Shown here piece after piece: positions 29,701 through 37,153 of a DNA stretch of 64,000 nt (positions within the stretch are counted from its first letter, which is position 1; each line of letters begins with the position of its first letter). The notes beneath the pieces were generated by a model that was not told where the DNA came from, ran no database searches, and saw only the letters and a list, made by a program, of their open reading frames with translations. The translations under genes and the position numbers were made by a program. The stretch lies in contig NZ_CP151726.1 in NCBI RefSeq assembly GCF_038443385.1, forward strand, positions 310,001 to 374,000, given 5' to 3'. The DNA comes from Stieleria varia (lineage in GTDB: Bacteria; Planctomycetota; Planctomycetia; Pirellulales; Pirellulaceae).

Positions 29701-30331
29701 CGAAAACGGAAAGACGCTGGCGGAGCAATTGACCGAAGCGGGGATGAACGCCGATGACGGGATCGAACTCGATGTCTTTGCGACTTCCATGGGTGCCTTG
29801 GTCGCCAGATCGATGGTCGAGCAACATGGCGGTGGTGCCTTTGTCGATCGCTGTTTCTTGGCGGGGCCGCCCTCTGCTGGCAGTCCTGCGATCCGCGCCA
29901 AGATGGCGGTGCCGCTGTTGGCCGCCACGATTGTCAACTTGGCCTGCCCTGCGATCGTCAACAGCTTTCTCAACGCAGGCATTCGCAAAATCGAGCGAGA
30001 CGCGGTCGGGCTGAACGACATGTCACCCGGGTCCGATTTCCTCAAGGCACTGCACAAGGCTGGCAAACCGGATTCCACTCGTTACTGCATTCTGGCCGGC
30101 AATTTTGACCCGTCGCGGATGGCCAACCCCTGGACTCGGTTGCTGGCGACCACGGCCGACGTGGCTCTGAACCTATTTTTTGCCGACAATCACGACCTGA
30201 TGGCGAGCACCAGCAGCATCACGACCGTCAACGGCAAGAATATCGAGATCGCGACGGTGCCCTGTCATCATTTTCAGTATTTTCAGACTCCAGAGTGCGG
30301 CAGTAAGCTGGAATCCTGGCTCGGAATGTGA
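26726..30331 (+). CDS. Caspase-like (peptidase C14) protein fused to a C-terminal alpha/beta hydrolase
   Basis: 1201 aa, ATG at 26726. Residues 1-330 are a caspase/metacaspase domain: VALIVGIDHW strand, KGAVNDARLMQRVLQDRFG, catalytic His95 in FFYAGHGS and catalytic Cys153 in VIMDCCNSGSG, with a long acidic insert (about 160-225). Residues about 335-920 form a middle region with short beta-rich modules that I do not recognise. Residues about 940-1200 are an alpha/beta hydrolase: oxyanion motif VLVHGFAS (His952), nucleophile elbow FATSMGALVARS (Ser1021, with Ala in place of the first Gly of GxSxG) and late NHDLMAS and CHHFQYF for the acid and His. No signal peptide or membrane helix. Caspase domains in bacteria often serve in cell suicide or defence; here that is inference. 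Confidence 0.88.
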   Translation: MSVPIVALIVGIDHWLKEDLHKLKGAVNDARLMQRVLQDRFGATDENVRMLLNEEATREGITKAFQEHLIDRAKSWRDANSGEPSPAFVFFYAGHGSRATDPTGTQPDGKDETIVPYDSRVGEVFDVKDWEIGGWLDQLTQYTDNVTVIMDCCNSGSGTRDIDEPGTARVCEADERPQPTGRPISDQPKTESVSVDVDNDNEIDDEHATTRGSSDDQPATGSGSGSIDRYVAFAACRSYEAAKEYTVKKEESKFEDKRRYKQGAFTWLLAKEMMKLPPDEKITYQELFERVRYQVHRMYRSQMPQCEGDRNRLLFGGVRVTRDPMVTVIESGKNGIWIDVGAAHGYSVGAKFNVYPENTRTVDANTLPIATMTVAATQAVRSLCTSDDDRQIPELSRAVIIGSPSSLSPSNVFIEADDEFVQSEITDRLAQQDIAGYITITDDKDNSDFRIGVSKDGDNVTLRDRAGKLLVTPTSVDELDLLAADLSGLCRYHNVLQLENRSTETHLQGKVTVEIHAIDDDPTAIVPNATMGAEDDKNNGRRVLGIKPIEKTVDGIPIVPIDAPIAIGITNHSDEPLYCEVISFGYDYAIVPLISLTSGGSLKRVMPGGTIWLGRDENGLKLKFRWPKDPDAKKYFVEGREFLKVIATKDEPNYLMLQQNGLRVPYQKEEGTRASGGSDLDQLFNQAMAGSRALGLEAEKTIKHDWTTSDLEYLIVRPDDQRSQSIPAGKSTDLDQFDITVTTPKSLSCEIKVLTEQETTRSTQAESISRPTAMVWNTDTLMPVTVTTRSSTAPEGVAIEINADASDLDSLSPDSPLTLELNGEEDTEGTLMAVAWDGQTAIPVAVSKDNRLEISWLPHTAVPAAGSADQDESQETTRSLLRTIKLYLFRSVKIPSPELGLHHVRFVPTERVATEPLRTQERTESISSGEVRYRPVTAQQPQSGQRVAVLVHGFASDSKTILTELSILIGPQLSRYDHVLAFDYESYNTPISENGKTLAEQLTEAGMNADDGIELDVFATSMGALVARSMVEQHGGGAFVDRCFLAGPPSAGSPAIRAKMAVPLLAATIVNLACPAIVNSFLNAGIRKIERDAVGLNDMSPGSDFLKALHKAGKPDSTRYCILAGNFDPSRMANPWTRLLATTADVALNLFFADNHDLMASTSSITTVNGKNIEIATVPCHHFQYFQTPECGSKLESWLGM

Positions 30332-30398
30332 GACACTCTGGGCGATTCGATGCCGGTGGCCAGAAGTCTTCGTACCCTTGCCCGTTGTGATCACTGAA

Positions 30399-31475
30399 AT
30401 GTTACGCATCCAGATCCCACTCGCTGTCTTGGTTTTGACCTTGGTATCAGCGATCTCCCCGCCGGCGTACGGCGGAATCGTGCTGGACTACAGCAACGAC
30501 CAAGCCAATGGGGACTTCTTTGGCAACAACCCAACCGCCAAGAATGCGTTGGAAGCCGCCGTGGCGGACATCAACGCTGTCCTGAATCTCAACCTCGGCG
30601 CGATCACCAATGACGTGGCCACTGGCACCAGCGGCGGTGGGTCGACGGAACTCAACTTTGATTTCAGGTATTCGTACACCAACCCGTCCACCGGAGCATC
30701 GGTAAACATCGCGGATACCACGTTGCCCGCCAACGAGATTCGCATCTTTGTTGGTGCTCGTAACCTGGGAGGGACGACGTTGGGTCAAGGTGGGCCGACG
30801 GGTTCGGGTATCAACATCTCGGGATTTGTTGGTGGCGGCGACGCCGCCGATGCGGTGGCTGACGCGATGACAAACTACCACCACCGAAGAGGCGACGGTC
30901 CGGTCATCTCGAATTTCAGTGGTTCGGTTGCCGGTGCCGCCTACTCATTCGACATGGGGCCCACGATCGGAAACCTGTGGTTCGACCAAGACACAGACAA
31001 CGATGGCAACGCGGATGACTCCGCGTTGCTCAATGCCAACTGGCATTTCGATCACACCACCAGTGTCGCTACCGGCAAGAGCGACTTTTACTCCGTCGCG
31101 TTGCACGAGACGATGCACGCAATCGGTGTGGGGGTCTCAGACAGTTGGGATTCGCTCGTTTCGGGAACCGATTGGACGGGTGCCGAAGTCATCGCCCTCA
31201 ACGGCACAGGCACCGGAATCATCGACGGCGGAGGAGGACACTTTGCCGAAAATCTGATGAGCATTTCCGTCGTGGACGGTTCGGCACAAGAAGTAGCGAT
31301 GGATCCCAACATCACCGACGGTACCCGCAAGTATCTCACGCTGCTGGACATCGCCGTGCTCCGCGATATCGGCTATTCCAACGCTTCGGCCGTGCCCGAG
31401 CCATCAAGTCTTGCCGCGATTTGCCTGCTGGCCGGTTCCCTGTCGTTGCGACGAAGGCGGCGAGCGACCGCCTGA
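30399..31475 (+). CDS. Exported zinc metalloprotease-like protein with PEP-CTERM anchor
   Basis: 358 aa from the ATG at 30399, with signal peptide MLRIQIPLAVLVLTLVSAI ending near PPAYGG. The metal-binding motif is FYSVALHETMHAIGVGVSDSWDS: the HExxHxxG core places it with matrixin/metzincin-like proteases, though the third ligand (Asp instead of His) is unusual. The C-terminus VPEPSSLAAICLLAGSLSLRRRRR is a PEP-CTERM sorting signal: Pro-Glu-Pro, helix, Arg cluster. It would be exported, processed by an exosortase-type system and held at the surface. It starts 67 bp after the caspase-hydrolase gene on the same strand. Confidence 0.85.
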   Translation: MLRIQIPLAVLVLTLVSAISPPAYGGIVLDYSNDQANGDFFGNNPTAKNALEAAVADINAVLNLNLGAITNDVATGTSGGGSTELNFDFRYSYTNPSTGASVNIADTTLPANEIRIFVGARNLGGTTLGQGGPTGSGINISGFVGGGDAADAVADAMTNYHHRRGDGPVISNFSGSVAGAAYSFDMGPTIGNLWFDQDTDNDGNADDSALLNANWHFDHTTSVATGKSDFYSVALHETMHAIGVGVSDSWDSLVSGTDWTGAEVIALNGTGTGIIDGGGGHFAENLMSISVVDGSAQEVAMDPNITDGTRKYLTLLDIAVLRDIGYSNASAVPEPSSLAAICLLAGSLSLRRRRRATA

Positions 31476-31818
31476 TTGGATCGGGTTTTCGACGCGGCAG
31501 GCGGGTTCTCTTTCATCGGTCGGTGAAGCCGTGTTCGGCCCAAACTGTCCAATTCCGGCATCGCCGGGTGGAAATATTCCGCTCTTGATCCATTGCGGGG
31601 GTCTAATGGTGGCTTGATTGCCTTCGGGCTAGAACGTGTTTTCCACACAGCCGATCTGACTGTCATAATCTGCGTTGACCGTTCGTTCGCTCAGGCTTGC
31701 GAGCGTTTTGCTTGACGAAACGGGTCGGCCCCTCGCTAATGGTAATTACGATGACGGGCTCGATTCACCCCGCTCCCCCTTCATCCGAGACAACGTCTTG
31801 ATCACTCAGGCGGACCGC
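31476..31818. other. Intergenic region upstream of the exopolysaccharide kinase, no gene seen
   Basis: 343 bp. A frame continuous with the kinase is open from a TTG at 31675, but the residues it would add look nothing like the kinase family. The region should hold the kinase promoter. No clear terminator follows the metalloprotease gene. Confidence 0.45.
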
Positions 31819-34215
31819 ATGGCACCGACAAACAGCCAAAACCCAAACAACAATCCGCGCCGACGCTCCGCCAAAACGACGTCCGAAAACGCGGACTCAC
31901 TGGACGTCTTGGAAACCATCACCAGGCAACGATGGCTGCTCGCGTTCTTTGCCATGCTGGGCTTGGTCGTCGGCGTTGCCTACTCGCTCAATGCACAGAT
32001 TTGGTACAAGTCCAACGCAAAGGTCTTGATCGCGGAGAAGACCGCCGGACTGGGTGAAGGCAGCGCCACCGGTCAAGGCATGGTGGAAGAGGACACGCTG
32101 GCCAACCACATGGAACTGATCGCCAGTCGGATGATCGTCGGCGATGCGTTGCAAGAGACTCAAGTTCCTGGCCAAGACTACTCGCTGATGGAACTGCCGT
32201 CGATCAAGGCTCAGCTGAGCGACACCGAAGACGCAATCGATTACGTCATCGATCACTTGGAGTTGGTCAAGGGCGGTGAAGGTTCTGCGAAGACCGCACG
32301 CAGTCTCAACGTCAGCTTCAAACATACCGAGCCGGATGATGCTCAGTTGGTTCTGACGGCCGTGATGAAACGCTATGAGCAATTCATCATCGACCAAGTC
32401 GAGCAGGTGATGGGCCGCGCCAACGAGTTGGTACAGACAGCAAAGTCAGAGGTCGAAGCCGAGCTCAATGCCGCAGAACAGGAACACTTGGCCTCTCGCA
32501 AAGCCGCCCCGCTGTTCTTTCAAGGCACCGGCAGCAGCAACGTCTATCAAGATCGTTACCGTCGACTGCAAGAAGAACTGCTGGATCTGGACATCAAGGA
32601 GTCAACACTGCGTACCCGCATGGAGCGAGTGCAGGCGACCCTGGAGGATATGGACACCTCCACCGATCCCGTCGATCACTTGGACAAACTCGCGTTGATC
32701 GACAGCGAAAGCCTGGAACGGCTGGGATTGTTTGCCGGACTACAAATGAATTCCTCCAACACGGCTGAATTCAAGGCTGCGATGCCGGCCAAGATGGAGG
32801 AAGCCCGTACACAGATCACAGGCCTGTTGCGACTGAACAGCGAAAAACAACGCTTGACCGCTGTCTTCGGTCCCGGACACCCAAAAGTCCAAGAGCTCGA
32901 AAATGAGATCCAACTCGTCAAACAGTTCTTGCAAGACAACGAAGAACTCACCAACGTCTCGACCGGATTCTCTGACACCATGCTGACTCCGGAAAGCCTG
33001 TTGAAGGCTTACATCGGGTTCGTCAATCATGATATCGCAGCTCTGGGTGAACGCCGCAAGGAACTGATCTTCCTCAGCGAAGACGCGGAAACGAAGGCGA
33101 AGGAATTGATCGACTATGAACTGCAGGACATGGTGATGCTGAAGAAGATCGATCGCCAAGAAGCTCTTTTCGAAGGCGTCGTGAGCCAACTGCGCGACCT
33201 CGATACCGCCAGCGGATTGAGCGGCTATCTGTACGAGTTTTTGGAATTGCCACGTATCGGCCGCAAGGTCTGGCCGAGCCTGCCGATCTGTGGCCTGGGC
33301 GGCTTGATGCTCGGGCTGGCCACCGGCGTCTTCCTTGCGTTTGCCAACGAGATTCGCGACGGACGATTCCGGACGGCTGCCGAGTTGGACGAAGCGATCG
33401 GACTGCCCAGCTTGGGGCGAGTCGGAAAACTCAACTCGATCGACATGGGAATCCGTGGTCTTGTTTCCGCCGAACTGTCGCCCGATGCGGAAGCGTTCCG
33501 GTTGGGGCGTACCGTTCTGTTGCCCGAGATTCGTTCCGGAAAGCTGCAAACGATCGGTTTCACCAGCCCGATGCAGGGAGACGGAAAATCGACCGTCACA
33601 TCGAACTTTGCCGTGTCATTTGCCCAACTCGGTTTGAAAACCGTCGTGGTCGACGCCGACTTGCGACGCCCCAGCATTCACCGCTACTTCAGCGTCTCCA
33701 AGACCGGCGGCCTGTGCGATGTGCTGGAGGGCCGACTGCAACTCGCCGATGTCATCAAAGATACCGATGCGGAAAAAGTGTCGGTTATCACCGCCGGCTC
33801 GTCGTCCAAGATGCCCGCAGAACTTCTGCAAATGGAGAAACTGGACGAACTGCTGGAAGAATTGAAGCAACAATTCGATGTCGTCCTGGTCGACTTGCCA
33901 CCCGTGCTGGCCGTCTCCGATCCGGTGGTCGTCATGCCACGACTCGATGGCGGCGTCTTGGTCATTCGCGTCGCTCGTGTTCGTCGCGATGAGGTCATCA
34001 ACACCATGCGACGCATCCGCAGCTCCGGTGGCAACTTCGTCGGCTGCATGCTCAATGCTCTGGGTGCCGGTGCCAACTTCGACGGCGCCGGAGGCTACTA
34101 CGGTTACTACCGCAGCGACTACACCCGCAAAAAGAAAAACGGCCGGGCAGAAGCCGCCCGGCCGATCGGTTCGCTGCCAGCCGCAGCGAAGACGGAGAAT
34201 GAATCGGACGCGTGA
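31819..34215 (+). CDS. Exopolysaccharide chain-length/tyrosine autokinase (Wzc/BY-kinase type)
   Basis: 798 aa from the ATG at 31819. The N-terminal Wzz domain has two transmembrane helices (LLAFFAMLGLVVGVAYSL near residue 40 and the one around WPSLPICGLGGLMLGLATGVF) with a long periplasmic coiled coil between them. The C-terminal cytoplasmic kinase has Walker A SPMQGDGKST (Lys590), Walker A' VVVDADLRRPS and Walker B VVLVDLPPVL. A tyrosine cluster near the end (GGYYGYYRSDY) is the usual autophosphorylation site. It regulates polymer length and export together with a Wza-type channel, here the convergent gene downstream. The last part of the coding region also contains the terminator of that convergent gene. 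Confidence 0.93.
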   Translation: MAPTNSQNPNNNPRRRSAKTTSENADSLDVLETITRQRWLLAFFAMLGLVVGVAYSLNAQIWYKSNAKVLIAEKTAGLGEGSATGQGMVEEDTLANHMELIASRMIVGDALQETQVPGQDYSLMELPSIKAQLSDTEDAIDYVIDHLELVKGGEGSAKTARSLNVSFKHTEPDDAQLVLTAVMKRYEQFIIDQVEQVMGRANELVQTAKSEVEAELNAAEQEHLASRKAAPLFFQGTGSSNVYQDRYRRLQEELLDLDIKESTLRTRMERVQATLEDMDTSTDPVDHLDKLALIDSESLERLGLFAGLQMNSSNTAEFKAAMPAKMEEARTQITGLLRLNSEKQRLTAVFGPGHPKVQELENEIQLVKQFLQDNEELTNVSTGFSDTMLTPESLLKAYIGFVNHDIAALGERRKELIFLSEDAETKAKELIDYELQDMVMLKKIDRQEALFEGVVSQLRDLDTASGLSGYLYEFLELPRIGRKVWPSLPICGLGGLMLGLATGVFLAFANEIRDGRFRTAAELDEAIGLPSLGRVGKLNSIDMGIRGLVSAELSPDAEAFRLGRTVLLPEIRSGKLQTIGFTSPMQGDGKSTVTSNFAVSFAQLGLKTVVVDADLRRPSIHRYFSVSKTGGLCDVLEGRLQLADVIKDTDAEKVSVITAGSSSKMPAELLQMEKLDELLEELKQQFDVVLVDLPPVLAVSDPVVVMPRLDGGVLVIRVARVRRDEVINTMRRIRSSGGNFVGCMLNALGAGANFDGAGGYYGYYRSDYTRKKKNGRAEAARPIGSLPAAAKTENESDA
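34128..34163 (-). terminator. Rho-independent terminator of the minus-strand export gene, inside the kinase coding region
   Basis: Read on the minus strand: GGCCGGGC, a 7-base loop, GCCCGGCC, then GTTTTTCTTTTTG. This is an 8-bp all-GC stem followed by a T-rich tract, lying 86-121 bp past the stop of the export lipoprotein gene and within the 3' end of the convergent kinase gene. Confidence 0.8.
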
Positions 34216-34227
34216 AGCACGCGTCCG
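34205..34227. repeat. Hairpin overlapping the kinase stop codon
   Basis: CGGACGCGT and ACGCGTCCG form a 9-bp perfect stem around GAAGC; the kinase TGA stop lies at 34213-34215. No T run follows, so it is probably an RNA-end structure or a small repeat rather than a classical terminator. Confidence 0.55.
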
Positions 34228-34248
34228 TGGTGAAAACCAGCCGACAGA

Positions 34249-35595
34249 TCAGTCGGCCGCGTTGACCAAGAACGCGTTGGGGATCCATTGGCCGCCGATC
34301 CAGTTCATCGTGACGTTCAAGAATGAACCGGACGGCTTTTGGTAGACCATGACGACGTCATCGGGCAAGATGCGGATTCGCTCCTTGGGGTCTTTCATGG
34401 CACGATCAAGGTCGACGCGGATGGGCAACTGGCGTCCGTCGCAAAGCGTCCGCAGGATCATCACCCGAGTGGCTTCTTTGATGTACCCGGGGTTGCCGTT
34501 GGCCAGCACGGCTCCGGAAAGTCCCAATGGGCCGCCTGGTGAACCACTCGACATCGCGATCGCTTCGATCACGTCAATGTCTTCGTCGCGTGGCAGTGCG
34601 ATGCGAGCACCCGGCAGCAGTCCCCCGGTGACGAAGTACTCGTTGCGACGAGGGACGAACAACACGTCGCCTTGATTGAGCACGATGTCCGCCGGTGTGA
34701 AGGTCAACGGATCACAGGCTCGTGCGGCCAATGGAATACGGATGACGTGTGGATTGGCCGACTGGCAACCCTGAGCACATGCCTTGTTCAGTTCTTTGAC
34801 GTTAAAGGCTTGCGGGCTCATCGACGCTTCACGGCGGATCACGTAAATCTCACGAGCCGCGTCCGTACCCGGCAAGCCGCCGGTGGCTGCCAAAGCGTGC
34901 AACACGTCGTTTTCGTACACGGGCAAGTCGATGACTTCACCCGATCCACGATGGATCTCGTCATTGGTTTCTGGAAAGACCAACGAGACGTTTGTCGCGG
35001 GCGTGTCCTCACGTAGAACCACCACGCGTTTGACTCGTGGGGTCAGCAGTCCGACGGTGACTCGCTCGGAACCTTCCTTGAGAACCTCTTCCTCACGATA
35101 GACCTCGGTGATCTTGTCGACGGCTTGAGGAATCGTCAATCCAGCGATGTTCAACCGACCGATCAATGGCAGGTCGATTGTTCCGTCGGTGTGAACGCGG
35201 ACGGGTAAACCTGTTGACGGTCCGACCACGGCACCGTGCGGCGGATAATAACGCTGGTTGATCGCCTGGGCCCGTTGCTGAACCGGCGTCGCGTCTTGGT
35301 CCGGCGGGAAAACGCCGTAGACGTAGATCGACAGCGTGTCGTCGCCACCGATGACGTGTTCATCCGGCGGTTGCTGGCCCAGTGCGGCGAACGGAATCGG
35401 TGACAGGTCCTCTCGCGGACAATCGAACAGCGACGGATCCAGGCGATGAGCCGGAATCGCGTGGTTGGCCGATGAGACCATGTGACAGCCGGTCGAACAT
35501 GCCAGCAATCCGATCATCATCGTCGCGATGACTGGAGTGGTGACTCTGTTCGCTTGAGCGGCCGTGCTCGTTGACGTTTCGTATTTACGAATCAT
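34249..35595 (-). CDS. Polysaccharide export outer-membrane lipoprotein (Wza-like)
   Basis: 448 aa from the ATG at 35595, which has AAGGGA 9-14 bases upstream; a TTG at 35613 is also in frame. A signal peptide with lipobox (GLLACSTGC) suggests a lipoprotein. The polysaccharide export (Poly_export) domain begins at DEHVIGGDDTLSIYVYGVFPPD; SLBB-type segments follow (RVHTDGTIDLPLIGRLNIAGLTIPQAVDKI and the segment from GTDAAREIYVIRREAS onward). It should form the outer-membrane exit channel for the polymer controlled by the kinase. It carries an additional Cys-containing segment (NKACAQGCQSANPHVIR) that is not usual. The Cys-rich lipoprotein gene lies upstream on the same strand. Confidence 0.9.
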   Translation of the reverse strand: MIRKYETSTSTAAQANRVTTPVIATMMIGLLACSTGCHMVSSANHAIPAHRLDPSLFDCPREDLSPIPFAALGQQPPDEHVIGGDDTLSIYVYGVFPPDQDATPVQQRAQAINQRYYPPHGAVVGPSTGLPVRVHTDGTIDLPLIGRLNIAGLTIPQAVDKITEVYREEEVLKEGSERVTVGLLTPRVKRVVVLREDTPATNVSLVFPETNDEIHRGSGEVIDLPVYENDVLHALAATGGLPGTDAAREIYVIRREASMSPQAFNVKELNKACAQGCQSANPHVIRIPLAARACDPLTFTPADIVLNQGDVLFVPRRNEYFVTGGLLPGARIALPRDEDIDVIEAIAMSSGSPGGPLGLSGAVLANGNPGYIKEATRVMILRTLCDGRQLPIRVDLDRAMKDPKERIRILPDDVVMVYQKPSGSFLNVTMNWIGGQWIPNAFLVNAAD

Positions 35596-35734
35596 CGCTG
35601 AATCCCTTCGCAATGTTCTGGTTTTAGTTGATGGTGTGAGAGCTTGCAGCCATTTGTGAGCTGCTTTGTCGGATCAATCCCTGATCCGACGTGTTGGATT
35701 ATTCGGCGAGCCGCCTGCTCCGCCCAATCCGGCG

Positions 35735-36640
35735 TCAATCTTCTTCCGTTTCGATCAGTCCGAAACCGCCCAAGTCTTCATCGCCAAAGGTGAAGTCAAA
35801 ATCGGCGACCGTGCCGGTGACCACTCCGCTGCGTGCGTCCGATGGTGACCCCGCTTCACCCTCTCCGGTGAAATCGATCACGATCCCACCGTCATCGCCG
35901 AAGTTGTATTGTGCGGCCGACTCGTCGTTGGACGGTTTGGGCAACGTGTCCTTCTCCGCCTTCGGTACGGGCAAGTCCTCGGTCGGCTTCTTCTTGTTGA
36001 CCTTGGGGGCCGGCATGGGGGCCGAATCTTCCGCGTCGACCTTGGCCTTGGCGGCGGACGTCTTTGCAGGCTTGTCCACAGGCGACTTCTCAACCACAGG
36101 TGCGGGCGGCATCGGCATGGATTCCATTTGCATGTCCACTGGCATGTCAACGATGGGCATCTCGGTTTCAACGAAACCCTCGTCCATCATCAGACCGCCC
36201 GGAACACAACCGCATGTTCCACCCAAGCAACTTTCCTCGCAACGAGGAAACGGGCACTCGCATGTTTCATAGATTCGCAAGTAATGCGTATCGGGAAACT
36301 GACTGGCGCGAGAGGCACCGTCTTGCCAACCGCTGTAATAAGCGTGGCGACGATTGTCGCAGTCGTCCAAGATTTGATCGGGATCCCAATAGCAAGCAGG
36401 TGCAATGGCAGGTGGGCATGATGAATCACCCGTCGCCACGGCATAGAATCCATCCTTCCATCCACGCTTGTAGTCGTGTGGATAGTTCGAACAATTCGCT
36501 TTGCCGCACTCGCGGAACTGGGCGGACGCACGCATCCGCTGTTTCTGCTCGTAGCTGTAGTCTTGCAGAGATGCACATCCGCTCAGTATGGGCATACCGA
36601 GCAGTGTGGTCAGGATGATGGATTGTAGGTTGATACGCAC
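35735..36640 (-). CDS. Cys-rich lipoprotein of the exopolysaccharide locus, unknown family
   Basis: 301 aa from a GTG at 36640, which has GGAG at good spacing; the frame is open to 36736 but the upstream part is not needed. A short signal peptide ends in a lipobox (LLGMPILSGC). The first 160 residues are Cys- and Tyr-rich (RECGKANCSNYPHDYKRGWK, CYWDPDQILDDCDNRRH, CECPFPRCEESCLGGTCGC). The remainder is an acidic Pro/Lys/Ala low-complexity tail. The position 139 bp upstream of the Wza-like gene on the same strand suggests a part in polymer export or surface structure. I do not recognise the domain. Confidence 0.65.
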   Translation of the reverse strand: MRINLQSIILTTLLGMPILSGCASLQDYSYEQKQRMRASAQFRECGKANCSNYPHDYKRGWKDGFYAVATGDSSCPPAIAPACYWDPDQILDDCDNRRHAYYSGWQDGASRASQFPDTHYLRIYETCECPFPRCEESCLGGTCGCVPGGLMMDEGFVETEMPIVDMPVDMQMESMPMPPAPVVEKSPVDKPAKTSAAKAKVDAEDSAPMPAPKVNKKKPTEDLPVPKAEKDTLPKPSNDESAAQYNFGDDGGIVIDFTGEGEAGSPSDARSGVVTGTVADFDFTFGDEDLGGFGLIETEED

Positions 36641-37153
36641 GCTAAGCACTCCGTTGCTATAGATGGTGGCTACCGCTTGAATCGACCAGCCCGCTGTGAC
36701 CAGCGAAGTTTTGTGAGCAAAAACCATGCACACCAAAAAACAGCTTCGTTAGGATTCGAATCGCTACTACATCCGGCAGAAACCAACCAATTGACACCAC
36801 CCGAACGAGGGGTGCTCTGATTGGTGCGTTTTGCACCGTTTACCGGGGTGGAATGGTGCGGGATACAGCCTCTGGGCAAAATTGCGCGACGTTGTCTTTT
36901 TCCTGAATTGTCGTCGACTAGGATGACGTCCTAAGGAGACTGGGGCCACGAGGGACATCCCTACTGTGTCACCAGCACAAGGAAAATAGGCCTGGGTGAT
37001 GGAGTTTTTATCCATTCCTCACCAGGGCATCAGTGAGATCAAGGGCATTCGTCCCAACGATGGGATGGTGTGATCACACCAGGGTCAGCGAGCACGGATC
37101 GGGAAAGCTCAACACAACGGCAGTACCTGTTCAGCCAGTCGGAAAAGCTCTCC
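36641..37153. promoter_or_regulatory. Divergent intergenic region of the exopolysaccharide locus
   Basis: 513 bp between the minus-strand Cys-rich lipoprotein gene and the plus-strand sugar transferase gene, so both promoters should be here. An interrupted palindrome at 36786-36825 pairs ACCAAT with ATTGGT and, inside it, CACC-CCC with GGGGTG, a possible operator or RNA hairpin. No gene was found. Confidence 0.45.

Noticed and set aside
34205-34227. Terminator for the kinase gene
   Set aside because: There is a 9-bp stem but no T run; recorded as a hairpin only.
36821-36836. Sigma-54-like promoter (TTGG...TTGC)
   Set aside because: GG and GC are 8 bases apart instead of 10, so the -24/-12 geometry is wrong.
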